DNA from: Niallia sp. NCCP-28
Lineage (GTDB): Bacteria > Bacillota > Bacilli > Bacillales > Cytobacillaceae
Assembly: GCF_023168165.1 (NCBI RefSeq)
Contig: NZ_BQYJ01000004.1
Coordinates: 186,001-250,000 of the forward strand
DNA: 64,000 bases
Direction of reading: 5' to 3'
A model generated the notes under the pieces. That model ran no database searches and was not told where the DNA came from. It saw only the letters and a list, made by a program, of their open reading frames with translations. The position numbers and the translations under genes were made by a program. Within the stretch, counting starts at the first letter, position 1, and every line of letters starts with the position of its first letter. Shown here piece after piece: positions 42,665 through 52,773 of this stretch.

Positions 42665-44716
42665 CTATGAATATTTCCTTATGACTTCATAAAGATCATT
42701 TAAATTGTTTTGTGCTGTTAATTGCTCTATTTCTTCCTTATTTTTAGAAAGATTCATCAATTGCCTTAGTGCTTGCAGATGCTTATTTTTATCTGTTGCA
42801 GCTAATACAACGATAAAATAGACTCTTTCCCCTTCATTAAAAGGCAGCCCTTCTTCTATTTTCAATAAACTCATGCCAATTTTATTAACACCACAGTCAG
42901 GATCTGCATGTGGAATGGCAATAACATTTCTTAAAACAATATGTGGAAGCATGGTTGGATATTGTCTAATCATTTCCTCTACATAATTTCCTGTGATTGC
43001 ACCACTTTGCAACAAGGGAGCAGATGCTATTTTTATTCCTTCTTCCCAACTAGCTACTTTGCGTTTTACCACCATCATATCTGGGGTTAAAAGATTAGCT
43101 AATGATAGATTGCCCCGAGTCTCCACTATATTATTTTGATTAGCAGGTTTAAGTGAAAAATGCTCTTGTAAAGCGTTTGTCAACAGCTGCTTCTCTTTAA
43201 TCACTGCATATTTCTCAATCGTATTCATTAATTGATCTATATTGATGATATTAGTGGTTAAGCCATGAATTTCATTTAATACTCTTTGTCTTAGCTGTAT
43301 TTTTTCTATATCAGAAATAATGCTTTCTACAATAAACAACTTCTTATCTGTTTGTAAGGGCACTGGTGAAAAAATAAGATCAAAATCAAATTTTAGTTTT
43401 TGAAATTCTCGTATGGATAAAGCATGATAGAAATAAAATTCTGGAAATAAGTCCCGCAAAGTACTTTCCATTAGCTTCGAAATAGATACTCCATTAGGAC
43501 AAACAACCACTGCTTTCATTTTCTTTTGAATCGTATCCCCTGAGCTTAATAAATGGCCCCCTATTAAAATAGTAAGAAACAGCAGTTCATTTTTTTCTAT
43601 CTCGCAACCTATATAGTTTTCAAGAGGTCCTACAGAATCTTTCACAATAAAATGGATTTCTTCCAATTCTTCGCTGCTCTTTTCTATGGTGGGATAATTA
43701 GTTGTAAGATGATATTTTATTCGATAGTAAGCAGGCTTCATATGAAGCACAAGCTTATTAAGCAGCAATTCCTTTTCTTTCATTTTAATGCATGCCTTAT
43801 TTTCAAATATCTCAAGTGTTTGTGCTATTGATTCTTTTAATGGCAGAACTTCTTTATCTGATAAATGAGATGTCAATATTTTGGATGTCAACAGCTGCAA
43901 TGTAATAAACAAACGCTCTAACTTTGGAATATTATCTATTCCATTTACCAGCACTTCTGCTGCAAGATACTCTTTTGTTTCAGCTAATTCTTCATAGCCT
44001 AATGAGTTGTGATCTTTAATAAATTTTCCTTGTTTCATCCTTTTGAGGGTAATTACCATAATGAATGGCAATAATCTGAAACTCTCATCAATGAATTGAA
44101 GTTCTAGCTTTGTTTCTATTTCTTCCATTTGTTTTTTTACTGCTTGTATTTCTTCGTTTTTTACATTTAAAAAATCTAAGATATGAACTTCTGCATGATA
44201 CATAGATAACATATTTCGCAATACATCAATTGCCAGCTTTCTTACATTCCATTCCTTTCCTTCTAATTCATAACCATTAGATCTTGAATAGCTAATGGCC
44301 AGATGATAAGGTTCAATTATTTTCTGCACTGTTTTTAAGTCGCGAAGTATCGTATTTTTGCTGACTTTTAGCGCACTAGTGAAATGGAATAGAGATAAAT
44401 CATTATCATTATTGATTATAAGCAAGATAATCAGTTGAGCCCTTTCCTTTTCTGAAGGAATATACTGATTGTGCTTATTTTCATCCACTTTCTCTGCAAA
44501 TATTTGCATTACTACTGGGCTAATAATAAATTTGCCGCTATTTGTTTTTTTAATTGGAGGATAGTTGTTTCCTTCTAACCAATTATTGATTTTCTGAAAA
44601 CTGTAACTGACCTGCCTCCTTGATAAATTAAACTTTTTTTCTAGTTTAATATTAGAGGTATCTGGATTTACAATTACTTCTTTAAGAAGTGTATTACTTC
44701 TCTCATCAAGGTACAT
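42665..44716 (-). CDS. PRD-containing PTS-regulated activator (MtlR/BglG family)
   Basis: A 683-residue regulator. N-terminal helix-turn-helix regions lie at ~10-60 (LEKKFNLSRRQVSYSFQKIN) and ~105-140 (SALKVSKNTILRDLKTVQ). Two PRD domains cover ~180-400, with LHMKPAYYRIKYHL in the second. An EIIB-like domain (~408-495) has Cys in VVVCPNGVSISKLM, and an EIIA-like domain (~535-680) has His in NVIAIPHADPD. Phosphorylation by HPr and EIIs sets its activity. It is the first gene of the operon it most likely activates. An Fnr/Rex-like site lies upstream at 44796-44813. Confidence 0.9.
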   Translation of the reverse strand: MYLDERSNTLLKEVIVNPDTSNIKLEKKFNLSRRQVSYSFQKINNWLEGNNYPPIKKTNSGKFIISPVVMQIFAEKVDENKHNQYIPSEKERAQLIILLIINNDNDLSLFHFTSALKVSKNTILRDLKTVQKIIEPYHLAISYSRSNGYELEGKEWNVRKLAIDVLRNMLSMYHAEVHILDFLNVKNEEIQAVKKQMEEIETKLELQFIDESFRLLPFIMVITLKRMKQGKFIKDHNSLGYEELAETKEYLAAEVLVNGIDNIPKLERLFITLQLLTSKILTSHLSDKEVLPLKESIAQTLEIFENKACIKMKEKELLLNKLVLHMKPAYYRIKYHLTTNYPTIEKSSEELEEIHFIVKDSVGPLENYIGCEIEKNELLFLTILIGGHLLSSGDTIQKKMKAVVVCPNGVSISKLMESTLRDLFPEFYFYHALSIREFQKLKFDFDLIFSPVPLQTDKKLFIVESIISDIEKIQLRQRVLNEIHGLTTNIINIDQLMNTIEKYAVIKEKQLLTNALQEHFSLKPANQNNIVETRGNLSLANLLTPDMMVVKRKVASWEEGIKIASAPLLQSGAITGNYVEEMIRQYPTMLPHIVLRNVIAIPHADPDCGVNKIGMSLLKIEEGLPFNEGERVYFIVVLAATDKNKHLQALRQLMNLSKNKEEIEQLTAQNNLNDLYEVIRKYS

Positions 44717-44795
44717 TTGTGATTCCCCCTTAACTTGATTTTATTGTAGCATGAAAAAAACAATAAATGTATGCGTTTTCATCTCCAATACCTGT

Positions 44796-44813
44796 TTGTG
44801 AAATGTGTCACTT
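44796..44813. promoter_or_regulatory. Fnr- or Rex-like site upstream of the PTS operon
   Basis: TTGTGAAATGTGTCACTT contains TGTGA-N6-TCAC, one base short of the Fnr/Crp-type palindrome, and resembles the adhE operators in this window. It lies about 85 bases before the regulator start. Confidence 0.45.
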
Positions 44814-44860
44814 AGTGATTAAATTGTACAGCTTGATTATGTAATGGCGTTTGGATGCAC

Positions 44861-44965
44861 AAAAAAAGCCAGCTCCTCCGCTGCCATAATTAGCATTATA
44901 TAATGAATAGGTCCATTATATAATGCTAAGAAAATACAATAATGGCATATGAATAGCTGACTTTT
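44861..44965 (-). terminator. Large hairpin terminator after ctpB
   Basis: The inner perfect 16-base arms are TTAGCATTATATAATG (44890-44905) and CATTATATAATGCTAA (44914-44929). Outer arms GCCAT/ATGGC and AGCCAGCT/AGCTGACT extend it to about 105 bases. On the minus strand it ends AGCTGGCTTTTTTT, which suits termination of ctpB. The size is far beyond a usual terminator. Confidence 0.55.
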
Positions 44966-45065
44966 CTTCACTTATGTGTAAAATTTTTAATTTGCATTAA
45001 TCCTTCTCTTAAAATTAAAGTCCAAATGAAGGGAAGAATATGATATCACTCATTGCCGTTTCATT

Positions 45066-46490
45066 CTATCTCACAATATAATGAAGTGCTGTCTGCAGCT
45101 GAATATCATTTTCTTCATCTTTCATTGCAGCTCGAACTGCTTCCTGCATTTTGCTGGCTGTTGTTGCATTAATGTTTCCAGTTGCTTTTAAAGCATGCTT
45201 CATTTGGAATGCTTTTACGGCTGTTTTTGTTTGGCTGCTGAAATATCCGTCTTTTCTATCAGTAGTATATCCCAGACTTGTTAGTATTTCTTGTGCATAT
45301 CTTACTTGTTCACTGTTCATTTCTTGCACTAAGGTTTCTTCAATCTGCAATGGATGTGTTTGATATAAGGCTGATTGCTCTACTTCTAAATTCGGTGCGA
45401 TGCCTTTTTTATGAATCCAGTTGCCATCAGGGGTCAGCCACTTCGCTAATGTTAATTTGATTTTGCTGCCATCATCCATTGGCACCGCCTGCTGTACTGT
45501 TCCTTTTCCAAATGTCTTTTCCCCAATTAACGTATAATCTGCCCCTTCTTTTAATGCTCCTGCCAAAATTTCCGAGGCAGACGCACTCCCCTTATCGACA
45601 AGTACTACTACTGGATACTCTTTTGTTTTTGTTAAGGTAGAAAAAAACTGTTCTTTTTTTCCACTTCTATCTGCAATTTGCACATATGGTTTATCATTTG
45701 TAACAAACTCTTCTAAAATGCTGTTTACACTGGTGAGAAGTCCTCCAGGATTGCCGCGCACATCTAATATTAATCCTGAAATTCCGCTTTTCTCCAAGTC
45801 CTTTAACGCTTTTTTGAATTCTGCTGCTGTTTCTTCTGAAAAAGAGGTAATTTGCAAGTAGCCGATATTTTCACCGCCATCTTTTTTAATAGAAGAATAT
45901 ACAGTTATTTGCGGCACTTCATCTCGAACTACCGATATCGTAAGAGGGTTATCCAAACCTGATCTAATAATCTCCAGCTTAACCTTCGAACCTTTTTCTC
46001 CTCTGATTTTCTTAATTACTTCATATAATTCTTGTCCCTCTACACTTTTTCCATCTACTTTAACAATTTCATCATTTGGCTTTAAACCAGCTTTTTCTGC
46101 TGGAGAATCTTTAATTGGCGAAACAATTACAATTTTCCCATCTTCCGTGCTTACCTCTGCTCCAATCCCTTCAAATGAGGGATCAAGGGCCTGATCAAAT
46201 TGTTTTGCTGTTTCTTTATCCATATAAACAGAATAAGGATCATCCAATGTAGAAAGCATTCCTTTAATAGCCCCTTCTTCTAGCTTTTCTTTATCTACCT
46301 TTTCCACATAATTATTTACGATTAAATCATATGCTCTTTCTGCTTTAGATAGAGCATCATCTTCTTTATTAGAAGAAGATGATGCTGATTCTAGCCTTTC
46401 TTTATATATCGCATTCATGCCAATATAGGCACCACCTGCTCCCGTCAAAAGGGAACCTGTCATATAAACTGCCAGCCATTTTCGATTCAT
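45066..46490 (-). CDS. ctpB: Carboxy-terminal processing protease CtpB (S41 family)
   Basis: A 474-residue secreted or membrane-anchored serine protease. The N-terminal anchor (~5-25) is followed by a PDZ domain (~90-185) with GIGAEVSTEDGK and SPAEKAGLKPNDEIVKVDG. The S41 protease core has the Ser in VDKGSASASEILAGAL (~310) and Lys in GEKTFGKGTVQ (~335). A peptidoglycan-binding domain is at ~395-460. B. subtilis CtpB cleaves SpoIVFA to help activate sigma-K in sporulation. The gene's place near minJ and ftsEX matches B. subtilis. AAAGGACGA precedes ATG. Confidence 0.93.
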   Translation of the reverse strand: MNRKWLAVYMTGSLLTGAGGAYIGMNAIYKERLESASSSSNKEDDALSKAERAYDLIVNNYVEKVDKEKLEEGAIKGMLSTLDDPYSVYMDKETAKQFDQALDPSFEGIGAEVSTEDGKIVIVSPIKDSPAEKAGLKPNDEIVKVDGKSVEGQELYEVIKKIRGEKGSKVKLEIIRSGLDNPLTISVVRDEVPQITVYSSIKKDGGENIGYLQITSFSEETAAEFKKALKDLEKSGISGLILDVRGNPGGLLTSVNSILEEFVTNDKPYVQIADRSGKKEQFFSTLTKTKEYPVVVLVDKGSASASEILAGALKEGADYTLIGEKTFGKGTVQQAVPMDDGSKIKLTLAKWLTPDGNWIHKKGIAPNLEVEQSALYQTHPLQIEETLVQEMNSEQVRYAQEILTSLGYTTDRKDGYFSSQTKTAVKAFQMKHALKATGNINATTASKMQEAVRAAMKDEENDIQLQTALHYIVR

Positions 46491-46666
46491 CTTAATCGTC
46501 CTTTCTGCAAATCAAACTCTAAAAACATATTGTTTCATGTATATGATTCCAAAGGACAAGTTATGAAAAAATGGAGACAATCCTGTTAAGAAAAAGAAAA
46601 ATCTTTTGAAACAAAAAGAAATATTCCTATAGGCTGACCCTTTTCAATACAAAAAATAGTTATCAT

Positions 46667-46777
46667 TTTATCACGCATTAACGGGCTCTAGCCCCCCGCC
46701 TCAAGATTATAGGAGAAAATGAGAAATCTAGGTAGGCAGAAACTTGCCTGTAAAAGCCTGATTGGTTCAGCTAACAA
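46667..46777 (-). repeat. Family A repeat, half copy (A8)
   Basis: On the minus strand it begins TTGTTAGCTGAACCAATCAGG, in the middle of the full element, and runs through CAGGCTTTT, the CCTA stem and GTTAATGCGTGATAAA. The first stem's 5' arm and the ATAAAGTG end are absent. Confidence 0.75.
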
Positions 46778-46844
46778 ACTCCCCTTTTATTCGCTGTCCT
46801 CCTCCTTGTTTACATTTCAAATGAGTGAATATGGGCTTAACCAT

Positions 46845-46898
46845 AAAAAAAGTTATCCAATAGCCGAAACATCGACTTATTGGATAACTCTTTTTTAT
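46845..46898 (-). terminator. Terminator after the cadA-type gene
   Basis: AAAAAAAGTTATCCAATA pairs with TATTGGATAACTCTTTTTT, with small mismatches, across the end of the restored ATPase reading frame at 46895. Confidence 0.8.
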
Positions 46899-47022
46899 AA
46901 ATCATTTGTTTTTAAGACTCTCATTGCATTCAAAACAGCAAGCAATGTGACGCCTACATCTGAAAAAACCGCTTCCCACATAGTTGCAATGCCAAATGCT
47001 CCAAGCAATAGGAACACAGCTT
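46895..47022 (-). pseudogene. Out-of-frame C-terminal end of the P-type ATPase
   Basis: After FALGVK (codon AAG at 47022-47020) the -1/+1 shifted frame continues as [19 protein letters not shown] and then [17 protein letters not shown], ending in TAA at 46895-46897. This is the normal C-terminal membrane helix pair of CadA/ZntA ATPases. One missing A in GTAAAGCTG explains the break. Confidence 0.85.
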
Positions 47023-49272
47023 TACTCCAAGGGCAAAAATAATGTTTTGCCAAACAATCTTGCGTGTTTTCTTTGCAATTTTGATTGCTGTCGCTATTTT
47101 AGAAGGCTCATCTGTCATAATGACAATATCTGCTGCTTCGATGGCAGCATCTGACCCTAATCCTCCCATTGCCATCCCAACATCTGCCCTCGCTAACACT
47201 GGTGTATCATTAATGCCGTCTCCGACAAATAAAATCTTTTCATTTGTTTGCTTAGTTCTGTCCAATTGTTCCATTTTTTCAACTTTATGCTGAGGCAATA
47301 ATTCTGCATATACTTCATCTATCGCCAGTTCTTTGGCGACTTTTTCCCCAACAGCCGATGCATCGCCTGTCAGCATGACTGTCTTTTTCATATTTAGCTC
47401 TTTCAGCAATTGAATCGCTTGTTTCGCATCATCTTTTAGTTCATCAGCAATTACGATATAGCCAATAAAGGTTTTATTAACAGCAACATAAACAACGGTG
47501 CCGACTTCTTTGCTTTCTAAAAATGGAATATTCATTTCGCTCATTAATTTCCGATTGCCAGCAAGTATTTCTTTTCCTTCTATTACTACTTCCATTCCAT
47601 GCCCTGATATTTCATTGCTAGTGATGCTGTCTTCCAAGATATCTTTTCCATATGCTTTTCTAATCGATTCAGCAATAGGATGATTGGAGTGCACTTCTGC
47701 AAATGCCGCATATTGGAGCACTTCATCCTGTGTTACACCTTTGGCAGCATGAATTTTCGTTACCTCAAAAACACCTTTGGTCAATGTTCCTGTTTTATCA
47801 AAAACAACATATTTCACATCATTTAGCGCTTCTAAATAGTTGCTTCCTTTCACAAGAATTCCTCTGCTTGATGCTGCCCCAATTCCTCCAAAAAATCCAA
47901 GAGGAATGGAAACGACTAAAGCACATGGACAAGAAATCACTAAAAAGATTAACGCTCTATACACCCAATCAGAGAATGTTGCCCCACTTATGATGAGTGG
48001 TGGAACAACAGCTAATAAAAAGGCAATAATTACAACAACTGGTGTATAATAACGAGCAAACTTTGTTATAAAATTTTCTGTAGGAGCCTTTTTGCTGCTC
48101 GCATTTTGCACTAAATCTAAAATTTTTGAAACCGTTGATTCTCCAAACTCTTTTGTTACCTCTATTGTTAAAACACCATTTTTATTGATAAATCCGCTTA
48201 ACACATCACTTCCTGGTTTTATATCCCGTGGAATGGATTCACCCGTTAATGCAGAAGTATCAACCATGGATGCTCCTTCTATTACCTTGCCATCAAGGGG
48301 GATTTTTTCACCTGGCTTTACAAGGATAATATCGCCTACTTCCACTGCTTCTGGAGACATTTTTTGAAATAGTTCATTTCGTTTTACATTTGCAAAGTCT
48401 GGACGAATATCCATTAAACTGCTGATGGATTTCCGTGAACGATTGACTGCAATTCCTTGAAATAATTCACCAATTTGGTAAAACAGCATAACAGCCACAC
48501 CTTCTGCATACTGCCCGACAGCAAAGGCACCAATTGTTGCAATTGCCATTAAGAAATGCTCATCAAACACTTGACCGCGAATAATGTTTTTTACTGCACG
48601 CAATACAATATCTCCACCAATGATCAAATAAGCAGCAAAAAAGAAAAGAAATTCCATAAAGGGAGAGAAGGGAGCAAATATGCCGATGGCGGCTACAATA
48701 CTGCCTCCGATTAAGCGCACTATCATCTTTTTGATATTTTCTCCCCCATGATCATGACTATGATTGTGAGCATGTGTATGGTGAGGCTTTTCCTTTTCTA
48801 AGGGCAGAACATGTACATGGGGCTCCAACTTTTTAACTACTTTCTCCGCTCGCTCTTGCATTGCCTCCAGCTGATGGCCAGCTGCTTTTACTGTTAATTT
48901 TTTAGAAACAAAATCCACTGAAGCTGAGGCAACTCCAGCCAATTTGCCTACTTCTTTTTCAATTTTTGCCGCACAATTGGCACAATCTAATCCCTCCAGT
49001 AAAAAAGTTGCCGAAGCTATATGCCCCTTTTGCTTTTCCTCCACTTTAATATGAGGTTCTAAACGTCTAATTTCTTTTTGTGCCTTTTCTATAATTCTCG
49101 CTTCATCCTGCTGCTCAATAGCTAAGGATAAAGTCTGGGTTGCAAAGTTGACAGAACATTTATCTACCCCTGCAACGGCGGCTACACCTTTTTCAATTTT
49201 CATTGCACAATTGGCACAATCAAGTCCAGTTAAAGTAAATTCCTTTTTCGTTAACTGCTTCCCTTCCTCCAC
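46954..49272 (-). CDS. cadA: Cd/Zn/Pb-exporting P1B-type ATPase, frameshifted near the 3' end
   Basis: A heavy-metal ATPase of 772 residues as read. Two HMA domains carry [15 protein letters not shown] (~15) and [15 protein letters not shown] (~93), then a His-rich linker (~165-175). Later motifs are TSALTGES (~342), the metal-transport CPC in [12 protein letters not shown] (~447), the phosphorylation Asp in [10 protein letters not shown] (~493), HSNHPIAES and [12 protein letters not shown] (~688). A one-base deletion at ~47022 replaces the last ~40 residues with 21 foreign ones, losing the end of the last membrane helices. The start is GTG at 49272 after GAGGAG. CzrA is encoded upstream. Activity is doubtful unless the shift is a sequencing error. 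Confidence 0.88.
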   Translation of the reverse strand: MEEGKQLTKKEFTLTGLDCANCAMKIEKGVAAVAGVDKCSVNFATQTLSLAIEQQDEARIIEKAQKEIRRLEPHIKVEEKQKGHIASATFLLEGLDCANCAAKIEKEVGKLAGVASASVDFVSKKLTVKAAGHQLEAMQERAEKVVKKLEPHVHVLPLEKEKPHHTHAHNHSHDHGGENIKKMIVRLIGGSIVAAIGIFAPFSPFMEFLFFFAAYLIIGGDIVLRAVKNIIRGQVFDEHFLMAIATIGAFAVGQYAEGVAVMLFYQIGELFQGIAVNRSRKSISSLMDIRPDFANVKRNELFQKMSPEAVEVGDIILVKPGEKIPLDGKVIEGASMVDTSALTGESIPRDIKPGSDVLSGFINKNGVLTIEVTKEFGESTVSKILDLVQNASSKKAPTENFITKFARYYTPVVVIIAFLLAVVPPLIISGATFSDWVYRALIFLVISCPCALVVSIPLGFFGGIGAASSRGILVKGSNYLEALNDVKYVVFDKTGTLTKGVFEVTKIHAAKGVTQDEVLQYAAFAEVHSNHPIAESIRKAYGKDILEDSITSNEISGHGMEVVIEGKEILAGNRKLMSEMNIPFLESKEVGTVVYVAVNKTFIGYIVIADELKDDAKQAIQLLKELNMKKTVMLTGDASAVGEKVAKELAIDEVYAELLPQHKVEKMEQLDRTKQTNEKILFVGDGINDTPVLARADVGMAMGGLGSDAAIEAADIVIMTDEPSKIATAIKIAKKTRKIVWQNIIFALGVKLCSYCLEHLALQLCGKRFFQM

Positions 49273-49342
49273 AATAATCTCCTCTTTCTCATAAAATTTG
49301 CTTCTGCATCCATCTATAAAATCCGTTATTTATTAGGTGTTT

Positions 49343-49390
49343 TCATTATATGAATAATTAATCATATATTCATATTAATTATATGAATCC
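49343..49390. promoter_or_regulatory. CzrA/SmtB-type operator before cadA
   Basis: Interlocking inverted repeats ATATGAAT (49348-49355), ATTCATAT (49368-49375) and ATATGAAT (49381-49388). ArsR/SmtB metal sensors bind ATATGAA-type dyads of this kind. Confidence 0.7.
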
Positions 49391-49539
49391 TTTCAGAAAA
49401 TTGTCAATAAATATTCTTTATTATTTTTTATTTTTCCAAACATTATTCATTCTTTCTCCATAAAGTCACTCTTCACTCAATGGATTTTGCTTGCCTGTAA
49501 AAAAAAGAATAAAACCTATAATAATCCCTTTCCCCCTAA

Positions 49540-49749
49540 TTATCCCGCATTAGCTAGGCCTTTGAACTTTCCAGCTGAGAAGACGAGAAATCTAGATGAA
49601 TAGAAACTTGCCCATAAAAGCTGATAGAAAAGCACACAGACTAAGGATACTAAGGACGCCGCGCCCTATCGCAACATCTGTGTGACCTATATCCTATCTT
49701 GCGTCAACCAACAATCAGAGGCCCCCCGCTGATTTAAATTTCAATTTAT
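49540..49749 (-). repeat. Family A repeat, long form (copy A9)
   Basis: On the minus strand it starts TAAATTGAAATTTAAATCAG, carries the GGATATAGGTCACACAGA/TCTGTGTG stem of the long form, and ends GCTAATGCGGGATAA. It lies between czrA and cadA, seven bases after the czrA stop. The central loop differs from copy A7 while the CACACAGA stem is kept. Confidence 0.8.
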
Positions 49750-49756
49750 CTTTGTT

Positions 49757-50098
49757 TTAATGATGCATCGCATGGTCAATCATTTGCTGCAAAACACTCA
49801 TTACATGTTCATCATCACAAGAATAAATCATAGTGGTGCCTTCCCTGCGATATTTTACTAGCCGAAGATTTTTCAAAAACCTTAATTGGTGAGAAACAGT
49901 GGACTGCAGCATCTGTAAGTTTTCTGCTATTTCGTTAACAGAGTGAGGTTTATTTGACAATAAATGAAGGATTTTAATTCTTGTCGGATCTGACAAAGCT
50001 TTAAATGTCTGGGATACAATAAATAAAGTTTCTTCATCCAGCAGCTTATTTCCACTTTCCATCGATTGATTTTGTTCCTCATTATCGAAGTTGCTCAT
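49757..50098 (-). CDS. czrA: ArsR/SmtB family zinc sensor CzrA
   Basis: A 113-residue repressor. Winged helix-turn-helix at ~35-90: [36 protein letters not shown]. The alpha-5 metal site is visible: D-x-H in CDDEHVMS and H-x-x-H in IDHAMHH, the zinc/cobalt site of CzrA. It lacks the CadC N-terminal Cys pair. It should release the cadA-type promoter when zinc is in excess. GAGGAG precedes ATG. A repeat copy separates it from cadA. Confidence 0.9.
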   Translation of the reverse strand: MSNFDNEEQNQSMESGNKLLDEETLFIVSQTFKALSDPTRIKILHLLSNKPHSVNEIAENLQMLQSTVSHQLRFLKNLRLVKYRREGTTMIYSCDDEHVMSVLQQMIDHAMHH

Positions 50099-50268
50099 AA
50101 CTATAACTCCTCTTTTATAAAAACATTTTTTTTATTATAACATAAGATGATTTCCCAACTATTTATTAAAAGCTTGCTGCCATCTACAAGTATCCTTTGA
50201 ATTAGTTTTTCCTTATTGTTATGTGTAGTTTCTGAGAAATCAGGGTATGCTACTAAATAAGAAAAACG

Positions 50269-50302
50269 AAAAAACAGCCTATACTATTATAGACTGTTTT
50301 CT
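50269..50302 (-). terminator. Terminator after the M23 peptidase gene
   Basis: AAAACAGCCTATA pairs with TATAGACTGTTTT around a short loop; one G-U type pair. Confidence 0.8.
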
Positions 50303-50318
50303 CATAAAATGCGCTTAT

Positions 50319-51722
50319 TTAAAGAGGAACAATACCTACTGGATTAATGGCGTTGGATTTTGCTGCATTCCATTGTCCTTTATGCAGTTCAAAATGTAAA
50401 TGTTGTCCAGTAGATTCACCTGTATTGCCCATTGTTCCGATTCGTTGTCCTTTTTTCACTACTTGGCCAGCACCTACAAGTCTGCTTCCAGATCTCATAT
50501 GAGCATACACTGTTGTATATACTTGTCCATCTATTGAATGAGATACAAAAATTACTTCCCCGTAACTGCTAGATGTATAGGAACGAATAACTACACCATC
50601 TGCTGCTGCAACAACTGGAACTGTTCCGCCTGCTGCAATATCTACACCAGCATGAAAAGTACCCCAACGATGACCTAAACCTGAAGAAAGATAGCCATTT
50701 GCTGGTTTTGTAAAGTTGCCGGCAGATACTTTCGGTGCCGATGCTGTTGCAGAACTGCTTGATCTCTGAGAGCTTGCACTGCTTGTGCTTTGAGAACTCG
50801 AGCTGCTAGATGCACTTGAACTGCTTGTGCTTGCAGAACTGCTTGCTGCTTTTTTCGCAGCAGCTGCTGCCGCTGCCGCCGCTTCTTCAGCTTGTTTCTT
50901 CCTTGCTTCCTCTGCTGCCTTAGCTTCAGCCGCTACACGCTCTTTTTCTAGTTGAATCGCCTTTTCCATGGCTGATTTTTGACTAGCAAGAATGGCCTCT
51001 TCTTCTTCTAATGACAGCATTTCTGCATGAATATCATTTTCTTCTTTTTTTAATTTTGCCATCAGTGCATCTTTTTCTTTCTTTTGAGCGTTTAAGCTAG
51101 ATTTCATACTTTCTAACTCACTTAAGTATGTTTCTAGAGAATTTAACTGTGTTTTCAATTTTGCCTGTGATTCTTCTAACAGCTTTTTATCTGCTTCTTG
51201 CTCGCGAAGTATATCTTGGTCTGCTTCCACTATTGTAGCAACTGCTCCCATGCGATCAATGAAATCACTGAAGCTTTGAGAGCCCATTAATACATCAACA
51301 TAGCTGACAGCACCGCCTGTTTCTTGGTATGCTCTTGCTCTTTCTTTCAGCAATTTATTACGTTGTTCAATTCTTTTTTTCACTTCTTTAATTTGTGCCT
51401 CTAGCTTTGCTATTTCTACTTTCGTGTCTGCTATCTGTTCTTTTTTCTCGATGATTTTCACTTGTGTATTGGAAATTTCCGTATTTAATCGTTCAATCTG
51501 TTTTTTTACATCTGCTTGCTGACCTTGTACATCTGTTATTTTTTCATTGGCATTATTTAATTTGGACTCCACTTTATTTTGTTGATTTTCGATATCTTGT
51601 TTTTTTTCATTGAGTTCATTTAAGGAACTTGCTGCATGTACATTTTTTAGCGGCATCTGTGTCATTATGCCGCTAATTCCCAATGCAGCAACTACTGATA
51701 ATTTAACTACTGTTGATTTCAA
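50319..51722 (-). CDS. Secreted murein hydrolase (activator) with coiled coil and M23 domain
   Basis: A 467-residue EnvC-like protein. A signal peptide covers ~1-25 (cleavage near VHAASS). A long coiled coil (~30-250) is rich in Lys, Glu and Gln. A low-complexity Ala and Ser linker (~255-330) leads to a C-terminal LytM/M23 domain (~335-467). The zinc-site residues are in FHAGVDIAA, AHMRSG and GQHLHFELH, so it appears catalytically complete, unlike E. coli EnvC. It lies directly downstream of ftsX, whose complex controls such hydrolases during division. The start is TTG at 51722, eight bases after GGGAG. A good FtsEX partner candidate, by analogy with CwlO. Confidence 0.88.
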   Translation of the reverse strand: MKSTVVKLSVVAALGISGIMTQMPLKNVHAASSLNELNEKKQDIENQQNKVESKLNNANEKITDVQGQQADVKKQIERLNTEISNTQVKIIEKKEQIADTKVEIAKLEAQIKEVKKRIEQRNKLLKERARAYQETGGAVSYVDVLMGSQSFSDFIDRMGAVATIVEADQDILREQEADKKLLEESQAKLKTQLNSLETYLSELESMKSSLNAQKKEKDALMAKLKKEENDIHAEMLSLEEEEAILASQKSAMEKAIQLEKERVAAEAKAAEEARKKQAEEAAAAAAAAAKKAASSSASTSSSSASSSSSSQSTSSASSQRSSSSATASAPKVSAGNFTKPANGYLSSGLGHRWGTFHAGVDIAAGGTVPVVAAADGVVIRSYTSSSYGEVIFVSHSIDGQVYTTVYAHMRSGSRLVGAGQVVKKGQRIGTMGNTGESTGQHLHFELHKGQWNAAKSNAINPVGIVPL

Positions 51723-51879
51723 GCTGAGATCTCCCTTCAACCGAGCTGCTATTTTCTCACTTTATTTAATCGCTAAAAAAGCGTACTTTTCGACATTTTT
51801 CGCACCAAGGAATGTCCCACATTATAAAATATCCATAATGTGGGACATAGTATTTCGTATCATAGTTACTCTTAATCTA

Positions 51880-52773
51880 TTAAACACGCAAAAATTTGCG
51901 GATACTCATTACACTTCCCCATACTCCAATTACTGCTCCCATTAAAATCAACAAGGCAGATACTTGGTAAACAAATGGAGCAAAATCAAGTATTTGAATA
52001 AAATTTGAAGCCAATTTTGGCTGTAAATATTGATATGCATAATAATAGATGGTCGATACTGCTGCAATTGGTATAATCGAACCTAAAATGCCTAACCACA
52101 TTCCTTCAAGGAAAAATGGCCAGCGAATAAACCAGTTTGTTGCACCAACTAATTTCATAATTTCCACTTCGCGTCTTCTTGCAACAATCGTAATTTTAAT
52201 CGTATTAGAAATTAAGAACATGGCTGTAAACAACAGTCCAATAATCAACACGATTCCTACGTTTCTGCTGACACTTGTCACTTTAAATAGTTTTTCAACA
52301 GATCCTTGTCCATATTTAACTTTTGCTGCATGGTCAAACCCTTCTATTCTGTCCGCCACTTTAATGGTATCTGCTGGGTCTTTTGTTTTGACAACAAATA
52401 CATCATTTAACGGATTATCCTGCTCAAACAGCTTAAAGGCATCTCCATCTTCCCCTAAACTATCAATTAAATTATTTAATTCTTTTTCTTTTGGAGAAAA
52501 CTTCACGGTATTGACTTCTGATATATTTTTAATCTGTTCCTCAAGCGCAGCCCGCTCTTCTTGTGTTGCTGCAACATCAATATGCACACGAATTTCCACA
52601 TTTTCTTCTATCGTTGTCGCCACTTTATTTAAATTCATCATAATGACAAAAAAGACGCCCACAAGTATTAACGTAATGGTTACAGCACTTATGGATGCAA
52701 ATGTCATCCATCCATTTCTAAATAAGCTTTTAAAACTTTCCCTTGCATGTCTGCGAAACGTTCTAGCCTTCAT
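51880..52773 (-). CDS. ftsX: Cell division ABC transporter permease FtsX
   Basis: A 297-residue membrane protein with one N-terminal TM (~25-45), an extracellular loop domain (~50-165) and three C-terminal TMs. The FtsX run ISNTIKITIVARRREVEIMKL is split around residue 205. It works with FtsE to control peptidoglycan hydrolases from inside the cell. The start ATG at 52773 lies inside the ftsE end (11-base overlap), nine bases after GAGGTG. The M23 protein follows 157 bases downstream. Confidence 0.95.
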   Translation of the reverse strand: MKARTFRRHARESFKSLFRNGWMTFASISAVTITLILVGVFFVIMMNLNKVATTIEENVEIRVHIDVAATQEERAALEEQIKNISEVNTVKFSPKEKELNNLIDSLGEDGDAFKLFEQDNPLNDVFVVKTKDPADTIKVADRIEGFDHAAKVKYGQGSVEKLFKVTSVSRNVGIVLIIGLLFTAMFLISNTIKITIVARRREVEIMKLVGATNWFIRWPFFLEGMWLGILGSIIPIAAVSTIYYYAYQYLQPKLASNFIQILDFAPFVYQVSALLILMGAVIGVWGSVMSIRKFLRV

